NCBI GenBank assembly: GCA_021850325.1
Contig: JAJZMF010000024.1
Span: 1 to 64,000, forward strand
Source of the DNA: Actinomycetes bacterium
Lineage (GTDB): Bacteria; Actinomycetota; Acidimicrobiia; Acidimicrobiales; Palsa-688
DNA: 64,000 nt
Direction: 5' to 3'
Each line of letters opens with the position of its first letter. Position 1 is the first letter of the stretch. Both the position numbers and the translations under genes were made by a program. The notes under the pieces were generated by a model, which worked only from the letters and a program-made list of their open reading frames with translations, made no database searches and was not told where the DNA came from. Shown here one piece after another: positions 50,361 to 59,554 of this stretch.

Positions 50361-50712
50361 GGCACAACAAGCCCTCCGTGAAGGCGTAAAGGGGCACCTC
50401 GACCTGGTGCTGCTCGGTGCCCTGGCAGCTGGGCCGGGCCACGGTTACGCGATCATCTCTTCGCTAAAGCAACGCAGTGGCGGCGCCCTGGACCTTCCCG
50501 AGGGCTCTGTCTATCCCGCGCTGCACCGGCTGGAGGACATGGGCCTGGTCCAGAGCGACTGGTCGTCGGCCGAAGGGCGGCGAAGGCGGGAGTACCGTCT
50601 GACCCCGACCGGGGCCAGCGCCCTGCGCGCCGGGAGAGCCGAATGGTCCCGCCTCTCGACCGCCATCGATGCCGTACTGGCGGCAGTGCCACCCAGGCTG
50701 GTGGCGCCGTGA
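50359..50712 (+). CDS. PadR family transcriptional regulator
   Basis: A short PadR protein of 117 residues containing only the winged helix: GHLDLVLLGALAAGPGHGYAIISSLKQRSGG, LPEGSVYPALHRLEDMGLVQSDW, then REYRLTPTGASAL. The short subgroup is commonly paired with a membrane gene carrying a HAAS/permease-prefix domain, as here. Its stop overlaps the next start by four bases (GTGA). Confidence 0.9.
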   Translation: MAQQALREGVKGHLDLVLLGALAAGPGHGYAIISSLKQRSGGALDLPEGSVYPALHRLEDMGLVQSDWSSAEGRRRREYRLTPTGASALRAGRAEWSRLSTAIDAVLAAVPPRLVAP

Positions 50713-51479
50713 CGGGTGGGCCGGTCGACGACTACCTGGACCAACTGTTCGTCCAGTTGCGCTCCCACGCTCCCCGGGATGCCCGCTCGATGCTGAGCGA
50801 GACCGAGGACCACCTGCGGGATGCTGCCCATGAGGCCAGGCTGAGGGGCTTGTCGGACGCGGACGCGGAGGCGGAGGCCGTTCGACGCTTCGGTGATGCC
50901 CGGTTGCTGGCCGTGGCCGACCGGAGGCGGGGCCGGGTGTGGGTGGCACGTGCCACCCTCGTCTCTGCCTGGTCCCTCGGGGCATGGGGTGCCGTGGCTG
51001 TCGGCTCGAGCGGGCTGCTGGCCGGGGTGCTGCGCCTGGCTGGCGGCACGGCGGGGTTCCTGGCCGGGCCATGGCCGAGGGGTGGTGCCGGCGCCGCTGC
51101 CTGCGCCCGCTGGCTGAGCCTGAGCCCTCATGCCACGTCGTGCGCGGAGGCCGCCATCGCCGACTGGGCGAACGAGGTCGTCGCCTACCGGGTGGCGTTC
51201 GGGTTGCTCGGCGTGCTGGCGCTGGCTGCGCTGGCGGTGGCCCGGCGTAGCCTTGTGCACGGGCCCCGCTGGTCGCCGCTGCCTTCTCTGGTGACGGACA
51301 CGATCGGCACGGCGATGTTCGGGGCGAGCGGCGCTGTGCTGGCCGGTCTCGGCATCGACGCACTTGCGGTGAGCTCGGGCAGCGGGGTCGGGCAATGGCT
51401 GAGCGCAGCCGTTGTAGCTCTCGCCGCAGCCGGCGTTTTCGGTCTCCGGCTGCTCAGGGGCCTGAGGGCTGCCGGCTGA
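50709..51479 (+). CDS. HAAS/permease-prefix domain membrane protein
   Basis: The 256-residue protein has a helical HAAS-like domain at 5-75 (VDDYLDQLFVQLRSHAPRDARSMLSETEDHLRDAAHEA in outline, then AEAEAVRRFGDA), followed by about five hydrophobic segments. PadR/HAAS pairs control envelope permeases, the HAAS domain acting as a cytoplasmic interaction module. The start GTG 50709 overlaps the padR stop. Confidence 0.8.
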   Translation: MTGGPVDDYLDQLFVQLRSHAPRDARSMLSETEDHLRDAAHEARLRGLSDADAEAEAVRRFGDARLLAVADRRRGRVWVARATLVSAWSLGAWGAVAVGSSGLLAGVLRLAGGTAGFLAGPWPRGGAGAAACARWLSLSPHATSCAEAAIADWANEVVAYRVAFGLLGVLALAALAVARRSLVHGPRWSPLPSLVTDTIGTAMFGASGAVLAGLGIDALAVSSGSGVGQWLSAAVVALAAAGVFGLRLLRGLRAAG

Positions 51480-51576
51480 GGGCTGCTGCCCTTCTGGGTG
51501 CAGGCAGGTGACGCGCCTGGAGCGCGGCCATGCCGTGGAGCGGCCGTACCGTTGCGACTGGGCCCTCGGTTGGAGG

Positions 51577-52329
51577 CTAGGCGACCTGCACCTCGGGGGC
51601 GGGTTGGACGGTGGCCTCCTCCTCGCCCTTTGGGTAGAGCGCCATGTAAAGTACGGCGGCGATGACGCCTCCGACAAGGGGGGCGACGATGAACAGCCAC
51701 AGCTGGCTGAGGGCCGCCCCGCCGACGAACACGGCCGGCCCGAGGCTACGCGCCGGGTTGACAGAGGTCCCGTCCAGCGGGATGCCCACCAGGTGGACCA
51801 GAGCCAGCGAGAACCCGATCACGAGGCCGGCCACCGTCGCGTTTGAAGCCCGGCGGGTGACGGCGAGGATGACGAAGACGAACAGCGCTGTGAGGACCAC
51901 CTCGGCGACAAAGGCACCTGTGGCGTCCAGGCCGATCATGGAGTGCTTGCCGAAGCCGTCGGTACCCAGCCCTACCGTTGATGTCGAGTAGTGCGGCGTG
52001 CTGCTCACCACCCCGTAGAGCGCTGCGGCACCGGCGATGGCACCGACGAACTGGGCGGCCCAGTAACCGATCGCATCACGCAGTGCTATGCGGCGCGCGA
52101 CGAGGAAGGCGATGGTGACCGCCGGGTTCACATGACAGCCCGAGACAGGGCCGATGGCGTAGACGAGGACCATCAGCACCAGGCCGAAGGCGAGAGCGGT
52201 GGTCACCACACCGGCGGAGGTACTGGTGCCTGTCATCTTGAAACCGAAGCTGAGAGTTGCTGTGCCCACGGCAAAGAAGACCAGTGCCGCGGTCCCCAGC
52301 AGTTCCGCGAACAACGACCTCGAGTTCAT
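51577..52329 (-). CDS. Aquaporin (AqpZ-like)
   Basis: The 250-residue protein has six helices and both pore NPA motifs (HVNPAVT and SVNPARS). The arginine after the second NPA, the histidine in SLALVHLVG and the GTS before NPA match the narrow selectivity filter of water-specific AqpZ rather than a glycerol facilitator. A GAGGAAAGG site precedes the ATG at 52329. A short acidic tail ends it. Confidence 0.92.
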   Translation of the reverse strand: MNSRSLFAELLGTAALVFFAVGTATLSFGFKMTGTSTSAGVVTTALAFGLVLMVLVYAIGPVSGCHVNPAVTIAFLVARRIALRDAIGYWAAQFVGAIAGAAALYGVVSSTPHYSTSTVGLGTDGFGKHSMIGLDATGAFVAEVVLTALFVFVILAVTRRASNATVAGLVIGFSLALVHLVGIPLDGTSVNPARSLGPAVFVGGAALSQLWLFIVAPLVGGVIAAVLYMALYPKGEEEATVQPAPEVQVA

Positions 52330-52468
52330 GCGCGTCAACCTTTCCTCGAACGTCCGAACGGCCCGATGTCGCGACAGTACGTGCTGGGGCGTCGTGCGGG
52401 AGGCCCGTTGCTGGCGCACTGGCCCTGACAGGGCCCGAAGTTGCGGCCCCGGGGGTGCCTGGCAAGCG

Positions 52469-53611
52469 CTACGGCAGCTCAGTGGGGCGTTGGCCGGCGG
52501 CGGGGAGCCGGGTGGCACCGGCGAAGCGGGCCAGGCGTTTCAGCGCCTCGACCCGTTCCGTGCGTTCAGGGGCGGGCCGGGCAAGGGCGTCGTGGAGGAC
52601 GGAGATGGTCGTGTCGTAGGTGAGCCGGTCGACCGGGTAGGGCGTACCGTCCTTGCCGCCATGGGCGAAGGCGAAGCGCGCCGGGTCACGCGTGCTCGTC
52701 GTAGTGCCGTAGACCAGCTCGCCGACCAGTGAGAGGGCCCTCAGGGTCTTGGGACCGACGCCCTCCGTGCCGAGCAGGGCCTCGAAGTCCGCCGGCGGCT
52801 GCTCGTACGTGCGGAGCAGCGTCTTGTACAGGTAGCGGCGGTCTATGTCGACCAGGGCCACCCGGTGCCGGTGGGCCATCACAAGGTCGGGGGCCCGGTC
52901 GAGCACGTCGATGACCGGCCCGGGCCCGCCCTGGGCCAGGGTGACCGCCACGTCACGGGCCTTTGAGCTCTCCCCGGCGACATAGTTGAGCGTCACCCCA
53001 CGCCGGTTGTCGCAGACCGCTTGTGGGGGCTCGTCCACGAAGTCGCCGACCCGCTCACCCAGCCAGTGGTAGCGCCGTGCAGTGCCCGTGCCGGCGTTCA
53101 TCCCCTGCTGGACCACGCACCAGTGCCCCTTCGAAGTGAAAACGATGACGTGGTGGTAGAGCTGGTGGCCGCTCTGGACGGCGGTGCTGTCGACCTTGGC
53201 GGAGGTCCGGCTGGCGTGCACGAGGCCCGCAGGGTCGAGACCGAGCCCCTCGCACGCGGCGGTGACCTCCTCGGGGGTGCGGCGTGACACCCGGCCCTTA
53301 CCGCCGGCTGCGTACAGCCCGAGCTCGGGGCCCGCCTCCCGGAGGGCTTCTTTGACTGCGCCACAGGTGGTGGTGGTGAGACCGCTCGAGTGCCAGTCGA
53401 AGCCGAGGGTGCAGCCGAAGGCCTGGAACCAGAAGGGGTCGGAGAGGCGGCGCAGGACCTCGTCCGGGCCCTGCTCGGCCACGAGATGGGCGAGGACGAG
53501 CCCGGAGAGCCGGACCATCCGTTCGAAAAGCCAGCGCGGAGCGCGCCCCGAGTGGAGGGGTAGCTCTGCTGTCCCGGACCGCTGCACCCGCCAATCATGC
53601 CGTGTGGGCAC
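52469..53611 (-). CDS. DUF763 protein
   Basis: The 380-residue protein matches DUF763 throughout: GTAELPLHSGRAPRWLFERMVRLSG, FQAFGCTLGFDWHSSGLTTTTCGAVKEAL, KVDSTAVQSGHQLYHHVIVFTSKGHWCVVQQGMN, RYHWLGE and LLGTEGVGPKTLRALSLVGELVYG. The last segment resembles a helix-hairpin-helix, hinting at nucleic acid binding. The family is uncharacterised and best known from archaea and thermophiles. It starts with GTG at 53611 or 53587. Confidence 0.85.
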   Translation of the reverse strand: MPTRHDWRVQRSGTAELPLHSGRAPRWLFERMVRLSGLVLAHLVAEQGPDEVLRRLSDPFWFQAFGCTLGFDWHSSGLTTTTCGAVKEALREAGPELGLYAAGGKGRVSRRTPEEVTAACEGLGLDPAGLVHASRTSAKVDSTAVQSGHQLYHHVIVFTSKGHWCVVQQGMNAGTGTARRYHWLGERVGDFVDEPPQAVCDNRRGVTLNYVAGESSKARDVAVTLAQGGPGPVIDVLDRAPDLVMAHRHRVALVDIDRRYLYKTLLRTYEQPPADFEALLGTEGVGPKTLRALSLVGELVYGTTTSTRDPARFAFAHGGKDGTPYPVDRLTYDTTISVLHDALARPAPERTERVEALKRLARFAGATRLPAAGQRPTELP

Positions 53612-53690
53612 TCCTGGATGTGGGTACCGCGTGCTGTGCCCGGTGCCCCGGCTCCAGGCAGGTGCCGGCGCCCCCGGCGGTACGGGCCGG

Positions 53691-53873
53691 TTAGCCGGGG
53701 CCTGCGCCGCCGGCCGCCCTACGTGCCCCCCTGCGCCGCTTCACCGCTTCGCGCAGGAGCCACTCGACCTGGGCGTTGACCGAGCGCAGGTCATCGGCCG
53801 CCCAGGCTTCGAGCTCGCGCCACAGCTGAGGGTCGACCCGCAGGAGGAACTGCTTGCGTTCCGTCACCTGCAC
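53691..53873 (-). CDS. Arc-type ribbon-helix-helix protein
   Basis: A 60-residue protein: ERKQFLLRVDPQLWRELEAWAADDLRSVNAQVEWLLREAVKRR is a complete ribbon-helix-helix domain in outline, followed by a basic, glycine-rich tail. It starts with GTG immediately after the SPFH gene stop (one base between), so the two form one operon. Such small Arc proteins usually bind DNA as dimers and may repress this operon. Confidence 0.82.
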   Translation of the reverse strand: MQVTERKQFLLRVDPQLWRELEAWAADDLRSVNAQVEWLLREAVKRRRGARRAAGGAGPG

Positions 53874-53874
53874 C

Positions 53875-54816
53875 TCACTGGTAGAGCGTCCCCGTGTTCA
53901 CTACCGGGGTGACCTGGGACTCGCCGCAGAGCACGACCATCAGGTTGGCCACCATCGAAGCCTTGCGCTCCTCGTCGAGCTCGATGACCTGCCGCTCGCT
54001 GAGCATCTGAAGCGCCTGGTCCACCATCCCGACCGCTCCCTGGACGATCTTGCGCCGGGCTGCGATCACCGCATCGGCCTGTTGACGGCGCAGCATGGCC
54101 TGGGCGATCTCCGGCGCATAGGCCAGGTGGGTCAGGCGGGCCTCGTCGACGCCAATGCCTGCCTTGGCCAGCCGCTGGCCGAGCTCTGTCTTGAGCGCCT
54201 GGGAGACCTGGTCCACGTTGCCTCTCAGGGTGACCGTCGTCTCCTCGCCCTCACCGTGGTCGTAGGCATAAGTGGTTGCCAGGTGCCGGAGAGCGGTCTC
54301 GCTCTGCATGCCCACATATGCCTCGAAATCGTCGACGTCGAAGATCGCCTGCGCAGTGTCCTCCACATGCCAGACGACGACGGCGGCGATGTCGACCGGG
54401 TTGCCGCTGCGGTCGTTGACCTTGAGGCGCTCGCCGTTGAGGGTCCGGGCGCGAAGTGAGACCTTGTAGCGCGGCACGCGCCGCGAAGCCTGGGCGGCAC
54501 CGGGGTCGCGCCGGCCGAGGGGGCGGGAGCGCTTGCCCGTCGAGCCGTTGCTGAAGAACGGGTTGCCCCACAGGAACCCGACCTGTCGGGTCGTCCCCAT
54601 GTAGCGGCCGAAGAGTATGAGGACCCGCGCCTCGTTGGGCTGCAGGGTGAAGAAACCCAACGACGAGAGCACTGCCAGCACCAGCGCCCCCAGGCCGGTC
54701 CAGACCTGCCAGACCGCACCGAGGGCCAGCATCACCGCCCCCAGGATGTAAAGAGCACCGGTCAGGGCCAACATGGGCCACCCCGACCAGACCGTCGCCT
54801 GGCGTTCCCTGCTCAT
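53875..54816 (-). CDS. SPFH/band-7 domain membrane protein
   Basis: The 313-residue protein has two adjacent N-terminal hydrophobic helices (about 15-60), then an SPFH domain: [31 protein letters not shown] in outline, [32 protein letters not shown], then [18 protein letters not shown] and a charged helix with [25 protein letters not shown]. It should form membrane-bound oligomers that organise lipid domains or protease complexes. GGAGGCTCCT before the ATG at 54816 fixes the start. Confidence 0.88.
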   Translation of the reverse strand: MSRERQATVWSGWPMLALTGALYILGAVMLALGAVWQVWTGLGALVLAVLSSLGFFTLQPNEARVLILFGRYMGTTRQVGFLWGNPFFSNGSTGKRSRPLGRRDPGAAQASRRVPRYKVSLRARTLNGERLKVNDRSGNPVDIAAVVVWHVEDTAQAIFDVDDFEAYVGMQSETALRHLATTYAYDHGEGEETTVTLRGNVDQVSQALKTELGQRLAKAGIGVDEARLTHLAYAPEIAQAMLRRQQADAVIAARRKIVQGAVGMVDQALQMLSERQVIELDEERKASMVANLMVVLCGESQVTPVVNTGTLYQ

Positions 54817-54856
54817 AGGAGCCTCCATCGCCTGCGCTGGTGGGACCAGCGGGCAT

Positions 54857-54869
54857 CGATATCTTATCG
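54857..54869. promoter_or_regulatory. Palindrome upstream of the SPFH/Arc operon
   Basis: CGATATCTTATCG is a perfect inverted repeat (5-bp arms, 3-base centre) 40 bases upstream of the SPFH start. On the coding strand it includes TAAGAT, a possible -10, and an AT-rich flank continues to about 54884. It is a good candidate site for the co-encoded Arc protein (inference) and also lies within the divergent ABC-F upstream region. Confidence 0.45.
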
Positions 54870-54930
54870 CTACCACATTGATAGGCGGCTACGCGCTGGC
54901 ACGGACGTCAGCGGGTAGCGTGGGCGGCTC

Positions 54931-56721
54931 GTGGCTGTACTGGTGGACCTCGAGAGCGTGACCCTGAGCCGGGTGGGCCGAACCCTGTTCGAGGGCCTGT
55001 CCATGACGGTGGCCGACGGTGACCGGGTGGGCATCGTGGGGGTGAACGGCACGGGCAAGTCGTCCCTGCTGCGGGTGCTGGCCGGTACCGAGGTGCCGGA
55101 GTCGGGAGCCGTGCGCCGGGGGAGAGAGACGCGCGTCGGGTTCTTGGACCAGGAGCCCGCCCTGGCCGGCCAGACGGTGCGGGAAGCCGTCGGTGGGGGA
55201 TGGGAGGCCGAGGCGGTGCTCACCAACCTCGGCCTGGGCCCGGATCTGGGTTCCGCCACCGGGGCCCTGTCGGGGGGGCAGCGCAAGCGTGCTGCCCTCG
55301 CCCGGGTGCTCGCCCAACCGGTCGACCTTCTCGTGCTCGACGAGCCGACCAACCACTTGGACCTGGGGGCCGTTGCCTGGTTGGAGGACCGCCTGAGCGG
55401 GTTCCGGGGTGGCCTGGTGCTCGTCACCCACGACCGCCACCTCTTGGACAGCCTGACCACCCGGGTCGTCGAGCTGGACCGGGGACAGGCCTACTTCCAC
55501 GACGGTGGGTACGAGGTGTACCTGGCCGCCCGAGCCGAGCGTGAGGCCCAGGCGGCGTCGGCCGAGGCGACCAGGCGCAACCTCGCCCGCCGGGAGCTGG
55601 CGTGGCTGCGGCGGGGCGCCAAGGCCCGGTCCCGTAAGCCTCAGGCCAGGGTGGAAGCGGCCCTGAAGCTCATCGAGGCCACCCCCCAGGCCCCCGTCGG
55701 GACAGCGGAGATCCAGGCTCTCGCAGGCATCCCCCGCCTCGGTGACAAGGTCGTCGAGTGCGTGGGGGCAGGCTTCGGTTACGGGGCTGGGCGGGAGGTC
55801 CTGCGCGGGGTCGACCTGGCACTCGGGCGCCGGGAACGCCTGGGCGTGGTCGGCCCCAACGGTGCGGGCAAGACCACGCTGCTGCAGCTGCTCGCCGGTC
55901 GCCTGCAACCCACCTCGGGCACCGTGCAGACCGGTCCTACCGTCGTGGCCGGTTACCACGACCAGCTGGCCGGCGACCTGAGCCCCGAGGCCCGGGTGCG
56001 GGACCTCGTCGCCGGTCCGCACCGGGTACCGGGCTCACCGGAGGACACTGCTCTCATGAGGCGGTTCCTCTTCAGCGGGGACCTGACCTTCGCCCCTGCC
56101 GGCTCGCTCTCGGGGGGAGAGAGGCGACGCCTTCAGCTGCTGCTCCTCGTGGCGTCGCGGCCCAACGTCCTGTTCCTGGACGAGCCCACCAACGACCTCG
56201 ACCTGGACACCCTGAGGGCGCTGGAGGACTTCCTGGAGGAGTGGCCGGGCGCCGTGGTGGTGGTCAGCCACGACAGGACGTTCCTCGAGCGGGTCACCAC
56301 CCGGGTGGTCGAGGTCTCAGCCGACGGCGCCGTCGCCGAGGTGCCCGGTGGCCTGGACGCGTGGTTGCAGGCAGCCCGCCGGTACTCCCGGCGGAGCGGT
56401 CCCGGGCGCCCGCCGGCCACAGCGGCTGTTGCCAGGCCGACCGTGGGCACGGGGCAGGCACCACCAGCAGGCGGCGCCGGGAGCAGGGGTGGCGGGCCGC
56501 AGGACAAGGGGCGTGCCAACCCGGTACGACGCGCCCGGCTGGTGCGCGACGCCGAGAGGGAGATGGCACGCCTCCAGGCAGAGGTGGCGCGCCTGGAGGC
56601 AGCGCTGGGGGCTGCGCCGGGGTACCAGGAGATGGCTGCACTGGGCCATGAACTGGCCGGTGCCCAGGAGGCCCTCCAGGTGGCAGAGGAGTCCTGGCTC
56701 GACCTCGTCGTCGGCCCGTGA
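54931..56721 (+). CDS. ABC-F family ATPase (Uup-like)
   Basis: The 596-residue protein has two ABC domains in tandem and no membrane segment. Domain 1: GVNGTGKSS, LSGGQRKRAALARVL, LLVLDEPTNHLD, VTHD. The arm/linker is rich in Arg/Ala/Lys (ARRELAWLRRGAKARSRKPQAR). Domain 2: GPNGAGKTT, LSGGERRRLQLLLLV, VLFLDEPTNDLD, VSHD. A C-terminal coiled coil (last 70 residues) follows a Pro/Gly linker, as in Uup, which acts on ribosomes or branched DNA. It starts with GTG. Confidence 0.9.
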   Translation: MAVLVDLESVTLSRVGRTLFEGLSMTVADGDRVGIVGVNGTGKSSLLRVLAGTEVPESGAVRRGRETRVGFLDQEPALAGQTVREAVGGGWEAEAVLTNLGLGPDLGSATGALSGGQRKRAALARVLAQPVDLLVLDEPTNHLDLGAVAWLEDRLSGFRGGLVLVTHDRHLLDSLTTRVVELDRGQAYFHDGGYEVYLAARAEREAQAASAEATRRNLARRELAWLRRGAKARSRKPQARVEAALKLIEATPQAPVGTAEIQALAGIPRLGDKVVECVGAGFGYGAGREVLRGVDLALGRRERLGVVGPNGAGKTTLLQLLAGRLQPTSGTVQTGPTVVAGYHDQLAGDLSPEARVRDLVAGPHRVPGSPEDTALMRRFLFSGDLTFAPAGSLSGGERRRLQLLLLVASRPNVLFLDEPTNDLDLDTLRALEDFLEEWPGAVVVVSHDRTFLERVTTRVVEVSADGAVAEVPGGLDAWLQAARRYSRRSGPGRPPATAAVARPTVGTGQAPPAGGAGSRGGGPQDKGRANPVRRARLVRDAEREMARLQAEVARLEAALGAAPGYQEMAALGHELAGAQEALQVAEESWLDLVVGP

Positions 56722-56814
56722 CCGGGGGCGGGCCCGGTCGGACGACGAGGCTGCTGTCCGGTCCGGTCGTGACCGGGGGCACAAAAGGGGGAGCGGAGCG
56801 CTAACGGCGCCGCC

Positions 56815-56837
56815 CCGCCTGTCGATCGAACAGGCGG
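56815..56837 (+). terminator. Hairpin after the ABC-F gene
   Basis: CCGCCTGT (56815-56822) pairs with ACAGGCGG (56830-56837) around a 7-base CGATCGA loop, 94 bases beyond the ABC-F stop. No T run follows. It directly precedes an ATG at 56839. Confidence 0.45.
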
Positions 56838-56838
56838 C

Positions 56839-57066
56839 ATGAGCTCTCACCTTGGACCGGGCCGGCTGAGCGAGCCCGCCCCCGAAGTCCTCGACCGTCT
56901 GCTTGTGGCTATCGCGGCACAGGGGGCCGTAGCCGAGCTGTCCCTGCGGCGAGCCAGGTGCGGCCCTGGCTACCTTGTGCGTACGATGGCACGGCTGAAG
57001 GCCGGGGCGCCCTGCCCGATCAGTAGAGGGCGGCCGTGCACGGTCCACGGCGGAACTTCGGCCTGA
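56839..57066 (+). CDS. Possible small protein (weak)
   Basis: A 75-residue frame starts right after a hairpin. Its first half looks helical (SEPAPEVLDRLLVAIAAQGAVAELSLRRARCG) and the second half is low-complexity with two cysteines. There is no ribosome site free of the hairpin and no family match. The rest of 56722-57286 shows nothing except the upstream region of the next gene. Confidence 0.25.
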   Translation: MSSHLGPGRLSEPAPEVLDRLLVAIAAQGAVAELSLRRARCGPGYLVRTMARLKAGAPCPISRGRPCTVHGGTSA

Positions 57067-57286
57067 CGACCCGGCGGCCGCCCAAGGCGCCCAGGTGCTG
57101 TGGTGCCCGTCCGGGCGCTCGCGGCAGCGCTGCCGGCGGTGCTCCCGGCACGGCAGCCGGGGTGACCTAAGTTACATCGCCTCCGGCGCGGAAATAGCCG
57201 GTCCCTCGCTCACGTTGTCCAACCGAGGTAGGGCCCTTCCCGGGCCCGGGCTGCTTGCAGCGGACTTGCCAGGAGAGAGGACCTAT

Positions 57287-57865
57287 ATGCCTACGTTGAC
57301 CGTGATCGTCGGTTCCACCCGCCCCGGTCGGGCCGGGAGGCCGATCGCGGAGTGGTTCGTGGAGCGCGCCCGCCGTCAAGGGGACTTCGAAGTCGACCTG
57401 GCCGACCTGGCCGAGATCCGGTTGCCCCTTTTCGACGAGCCCGAGCACCCGCGGCTGCGGCGGTACGTGAACGACCACACCAAGGACTGGAGCGCACGGG
57501 TGGACAAAGCGGACGCCGTAGTGTTCGTGACCCCCGAGTACAACTTCGGCTACCCGGCGGTGCTGAAGAACGCCATCGACTACCTGCACTCAGAGTGGAA
57601 CGACAAGGCAGCGGGCTTCGTGTCCTACGGCGGCGTCGCCGCAGGGACCAGGGCGGTCCAGCAGCTGAAGCAGGTGGTGACCACGCTACGCATGGTGCCC
57701 GTGGTGGACTCGGTGAACGTGCCCTTTCACGCCCAGTTCATGGGGGGCGACGGCGTGTTCCGGCCCAACGAGCCCCTGGACGCAGCGGCCGACGCCATGC
57801 TGAGCGAACTGAACCGCCTGGACGGTGCACTGCGCACCTTGCGGGAGGCCCGCCGGGTCGCCTGA
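57287..57865 (+). CDS. NADPH-dependent FMN reductase family protein
   Basis: The 192-residue flavodoxin-fold protein has the FMN phosphate loop VGSTRPGRAG (8-17), DLAEIRLPLFDEPEHP, and the isoalloxazine loop TPEYNFGYPAVLKNAIDYL. SYGGVAAGTRAVQQL follows. These enzymes reduce FMN, quinones or azo compounds with NAD(P)H. AGGAGAGAGG precedes the ATG at 57287. A GTGAC-CTAA-GTTAC near-palindrome about 115 bases upstream may be a regulatory site. Confidence 0.9.
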   Translation: MPTLTVIVGSTRPGRAGRPIAEWFVERARRQGDFEVDLADLAEIRLPLFDEPEHPRLRRYVNDHTKDWSARVDKADAVVFVTPEYNFGYPAVLKNAIDYLHSEWNDKAAGFVSYGGVAAGTRAVQQLKQVVTTLRMVPVVDSVNVPFHAQFMGGDGVFRPNEPLDAAADAMLSELNRLDGALRTLREARRVA

Positions 57866-57890
57866 GCCGGCTCTCCTCCTGCGCGTGCCG

Positions 57891-57922
57891 CCCGTGCCTG
57901 CCCTCGTAGCGCCGGGCACGGG
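57891..57922. terminator. Hairpin between convergent genes
   Basis: CCCGTGCC (57891-57898) pairs with GGCACGGG (57915-57922), with a 16-base loop. It lies between the convergent FMN reductase and sucrose-phosphorylase-like genes, 25 and 21 bases from their stops, and could serve both. Confidence 0.5.
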
Positions 57923-57943
57923 TGCCGCTCAGGGTTGCCCGGC

Positions 57944-59464
57944 CTACCCGGCGCGCAGGAGAGCCTCGTCGTCCAGTTCGTAGGGTTGGCCGCCGTCCGC
58001 GCTCGCCACGACCGAGAACGACCCGGTCGCCAGGTCTGCGATGAGGGAGGCGCCGGCTTGGCCGTTGCGCCAGCGGAGCTCGGCCCGGCTGCCGGCCACC
58101 TGCCAGCTGAGCACGCCCTGGAAGGCGGGGTGCGAAGCCCGCAGGCGTAGCAACTGGAGCTGCGCCCTGACCACGGGGCGGGACAGGCCACTGTCTATCT
58201 CCTCGGCGCTGTAGTGGTGGCGGTTGACGTCCCGGCCCACCCCGGTCCGGGCCAACAGCTCCATGTCGTTGCTGCCGGCCATGAGGCCGACGTAGTACAC
58301 CTGGGGGACGCCGGGGAAGAAGAGCTGCAGGGCCCGGGCCAGCAGCATCCGCCTGTCGTCCCGGCCGAGGGCATCGTAGAAGGTGGAGTTGACCTGGTAG
58401 ATGTCGACGTTGGAGGCGGCGCCACCGGTGGCCAGGGCGCTCGTGCCACCGCTCCTGTCGTGCACCGACGCCACCAGGTCCGTCATCTGCTGCGCGCTGA
58501 GGAGCCCGGGCAGGCTGTCGGGCCCAGGGCCGGGGCCCACGTCGACCAGGCCGATGCCGTCATGGGTGTCGAGCACGGTCATGGCGTTCGCCGGGCGCAC
58601 GGCGAGCCACGCCGCCAGGGCCGACCCGTCGCCAGTGGACAGGGCGTGCAGGACCAGGGGCGGGAGGGCGAAGTCGTAGACGTAGTCGGCCCGGCGAGCC
58701 AGGTCCAGCTGTTGGCTGTAGTGACCGTGCATCTCGACCAGCACAGTGGCTCCCCGGAGATGGGCATAGGAAGAGATACGGGTGATGAACTCCTTCGTGG
58801 CCTCGGTCATGAAGCAGGTGGTGCCGGCCAGCTTGCCCGTGTAGCCGACGGCGTCCAGGCGCAGCACCGAGACGCCGTTGCCCGTGAGGCGGTCGATGGT
58901 CCCTGTCAGGTAGTCCCAGGTGATCGTGGCCCGCACGTCCAGGTCGACCTGTTCCGGCGTGAACGTGGTCCACACCAGCCGGGGCCTGTCGCCCAGCCGC
59001 ATCATGGTGAAGGGCAGGCCCGGCCGGGGCCGGTAGATCCGGGCCAGTTGCTCCTCGGTCGCACCCCCGGGGAAGATGCTGCCCAGGGTGAGGAACATCC
59101 CGGCGTACGGGGACGCCTCGCCCTTCGCGAGGACGTCTGCGAACTGCTTGGAGCGGACCGAGACGTGGTTGACGATCACGTCGGCGGTCACCGTGGTCGC
59201 CTGGGCCAGCGCGGCCACGTCGGCCCAATCACCCAGGCGGGGGTCGACCTGCTGGTGGTCTTCCGGGTCGAACCCGGCATCGGCACCGTCGATGGGGTAA
59301 TAGAAGGGCAGGACGTGCACGCCGTCGAAGGCGCCGGCCAGCCCTCGGGCCAGGAGCGTGCCCAGGCCCTCCAGGCTGCCGCCGAAGCGGTCGGCGTAGG
59401 CGATCAGGTGCGGGCCTCGCAGCACCGCCCGGGACGGGCTGTCGCCCTCGTCCTGCTTCAGCAT
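57944..59464 (-). CDS. Sucrose phosphorylase-like enzyme (GH13_18)
   Basis: The 506-residue protein aligns with Bifidobacterium sucrose phosphorylase as I know it: LIAYADRFGGSLEGL, VHVLPFYYPIDGADAGFDPEDH, SIFPGGATEEQLARIYRPRPGLPF, the nucleophile Asp204 in RLDAVGY, acid/base Glu244 in LVEMHGHY, Asp302 in LDTHDGIG, then FFPGVPQVYYVGLMAGSNDMELL. It would convert sucrose and phosphate to glucose-1-phosphate and fructose. The same subfamily includes glucosylglycerate and glucosylglycerol phosphorylases, so the acceptor is not certain. It is the last gene of the operon. ATG 59464 follows GTG 59467. Confidence 0.88.
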   Translation of the reverse strand: MLKQDEGDSPSRAVLRGPHLIAYADRFGGSLEGLGTLLARGLAGAFDGVHVLPFYYPIDGADAGFDPEDHQQVDPRLGDWADVAALAQATTVTADVIVNHVSVRSKQFADVLAKGEASPYAGMFLTLGSIFPGGATEEQLARIYRPRPGLPFTMMRLGDRPRLVWTTFTPEQVDLDVRATITWDYLTGTIDRLTGNGVSVLRLDAVGYTGKLAGTTCFMTEATKEFITRISSYAHLRGATVLVEMHGHYSQQLDLARRADYVYDFALPPLVLHALSTGDGSALAAWLAVRPANAMTVLDTHDGIGLVDVGPGPGPDSLPGLLSAQQMTDLVASVHDRSGGTSALATGGAASNVDIYQVNSTFYDALGRDDRRMLLARALQLFFPGVPQVYYVGLMAGSNDMELLARTGVGRDVNRHHYSAEEIDSGLSRPVVRAQLQLLRLRASHPAFQGVLSWQVAGSRAELRWRNGQAGASLIADLATGSFSVVASADGGQPYELDDEALLRAG

Positions 59465-59554
59465 CACCGTTCCACCTCTCGAGTCCTCGAGTCCCCGTTG
59501 CCCCCTGGGAGGCGCTCGCCCGGCACCACCGTAGCCCGCAGACCGGCGCGGGCT

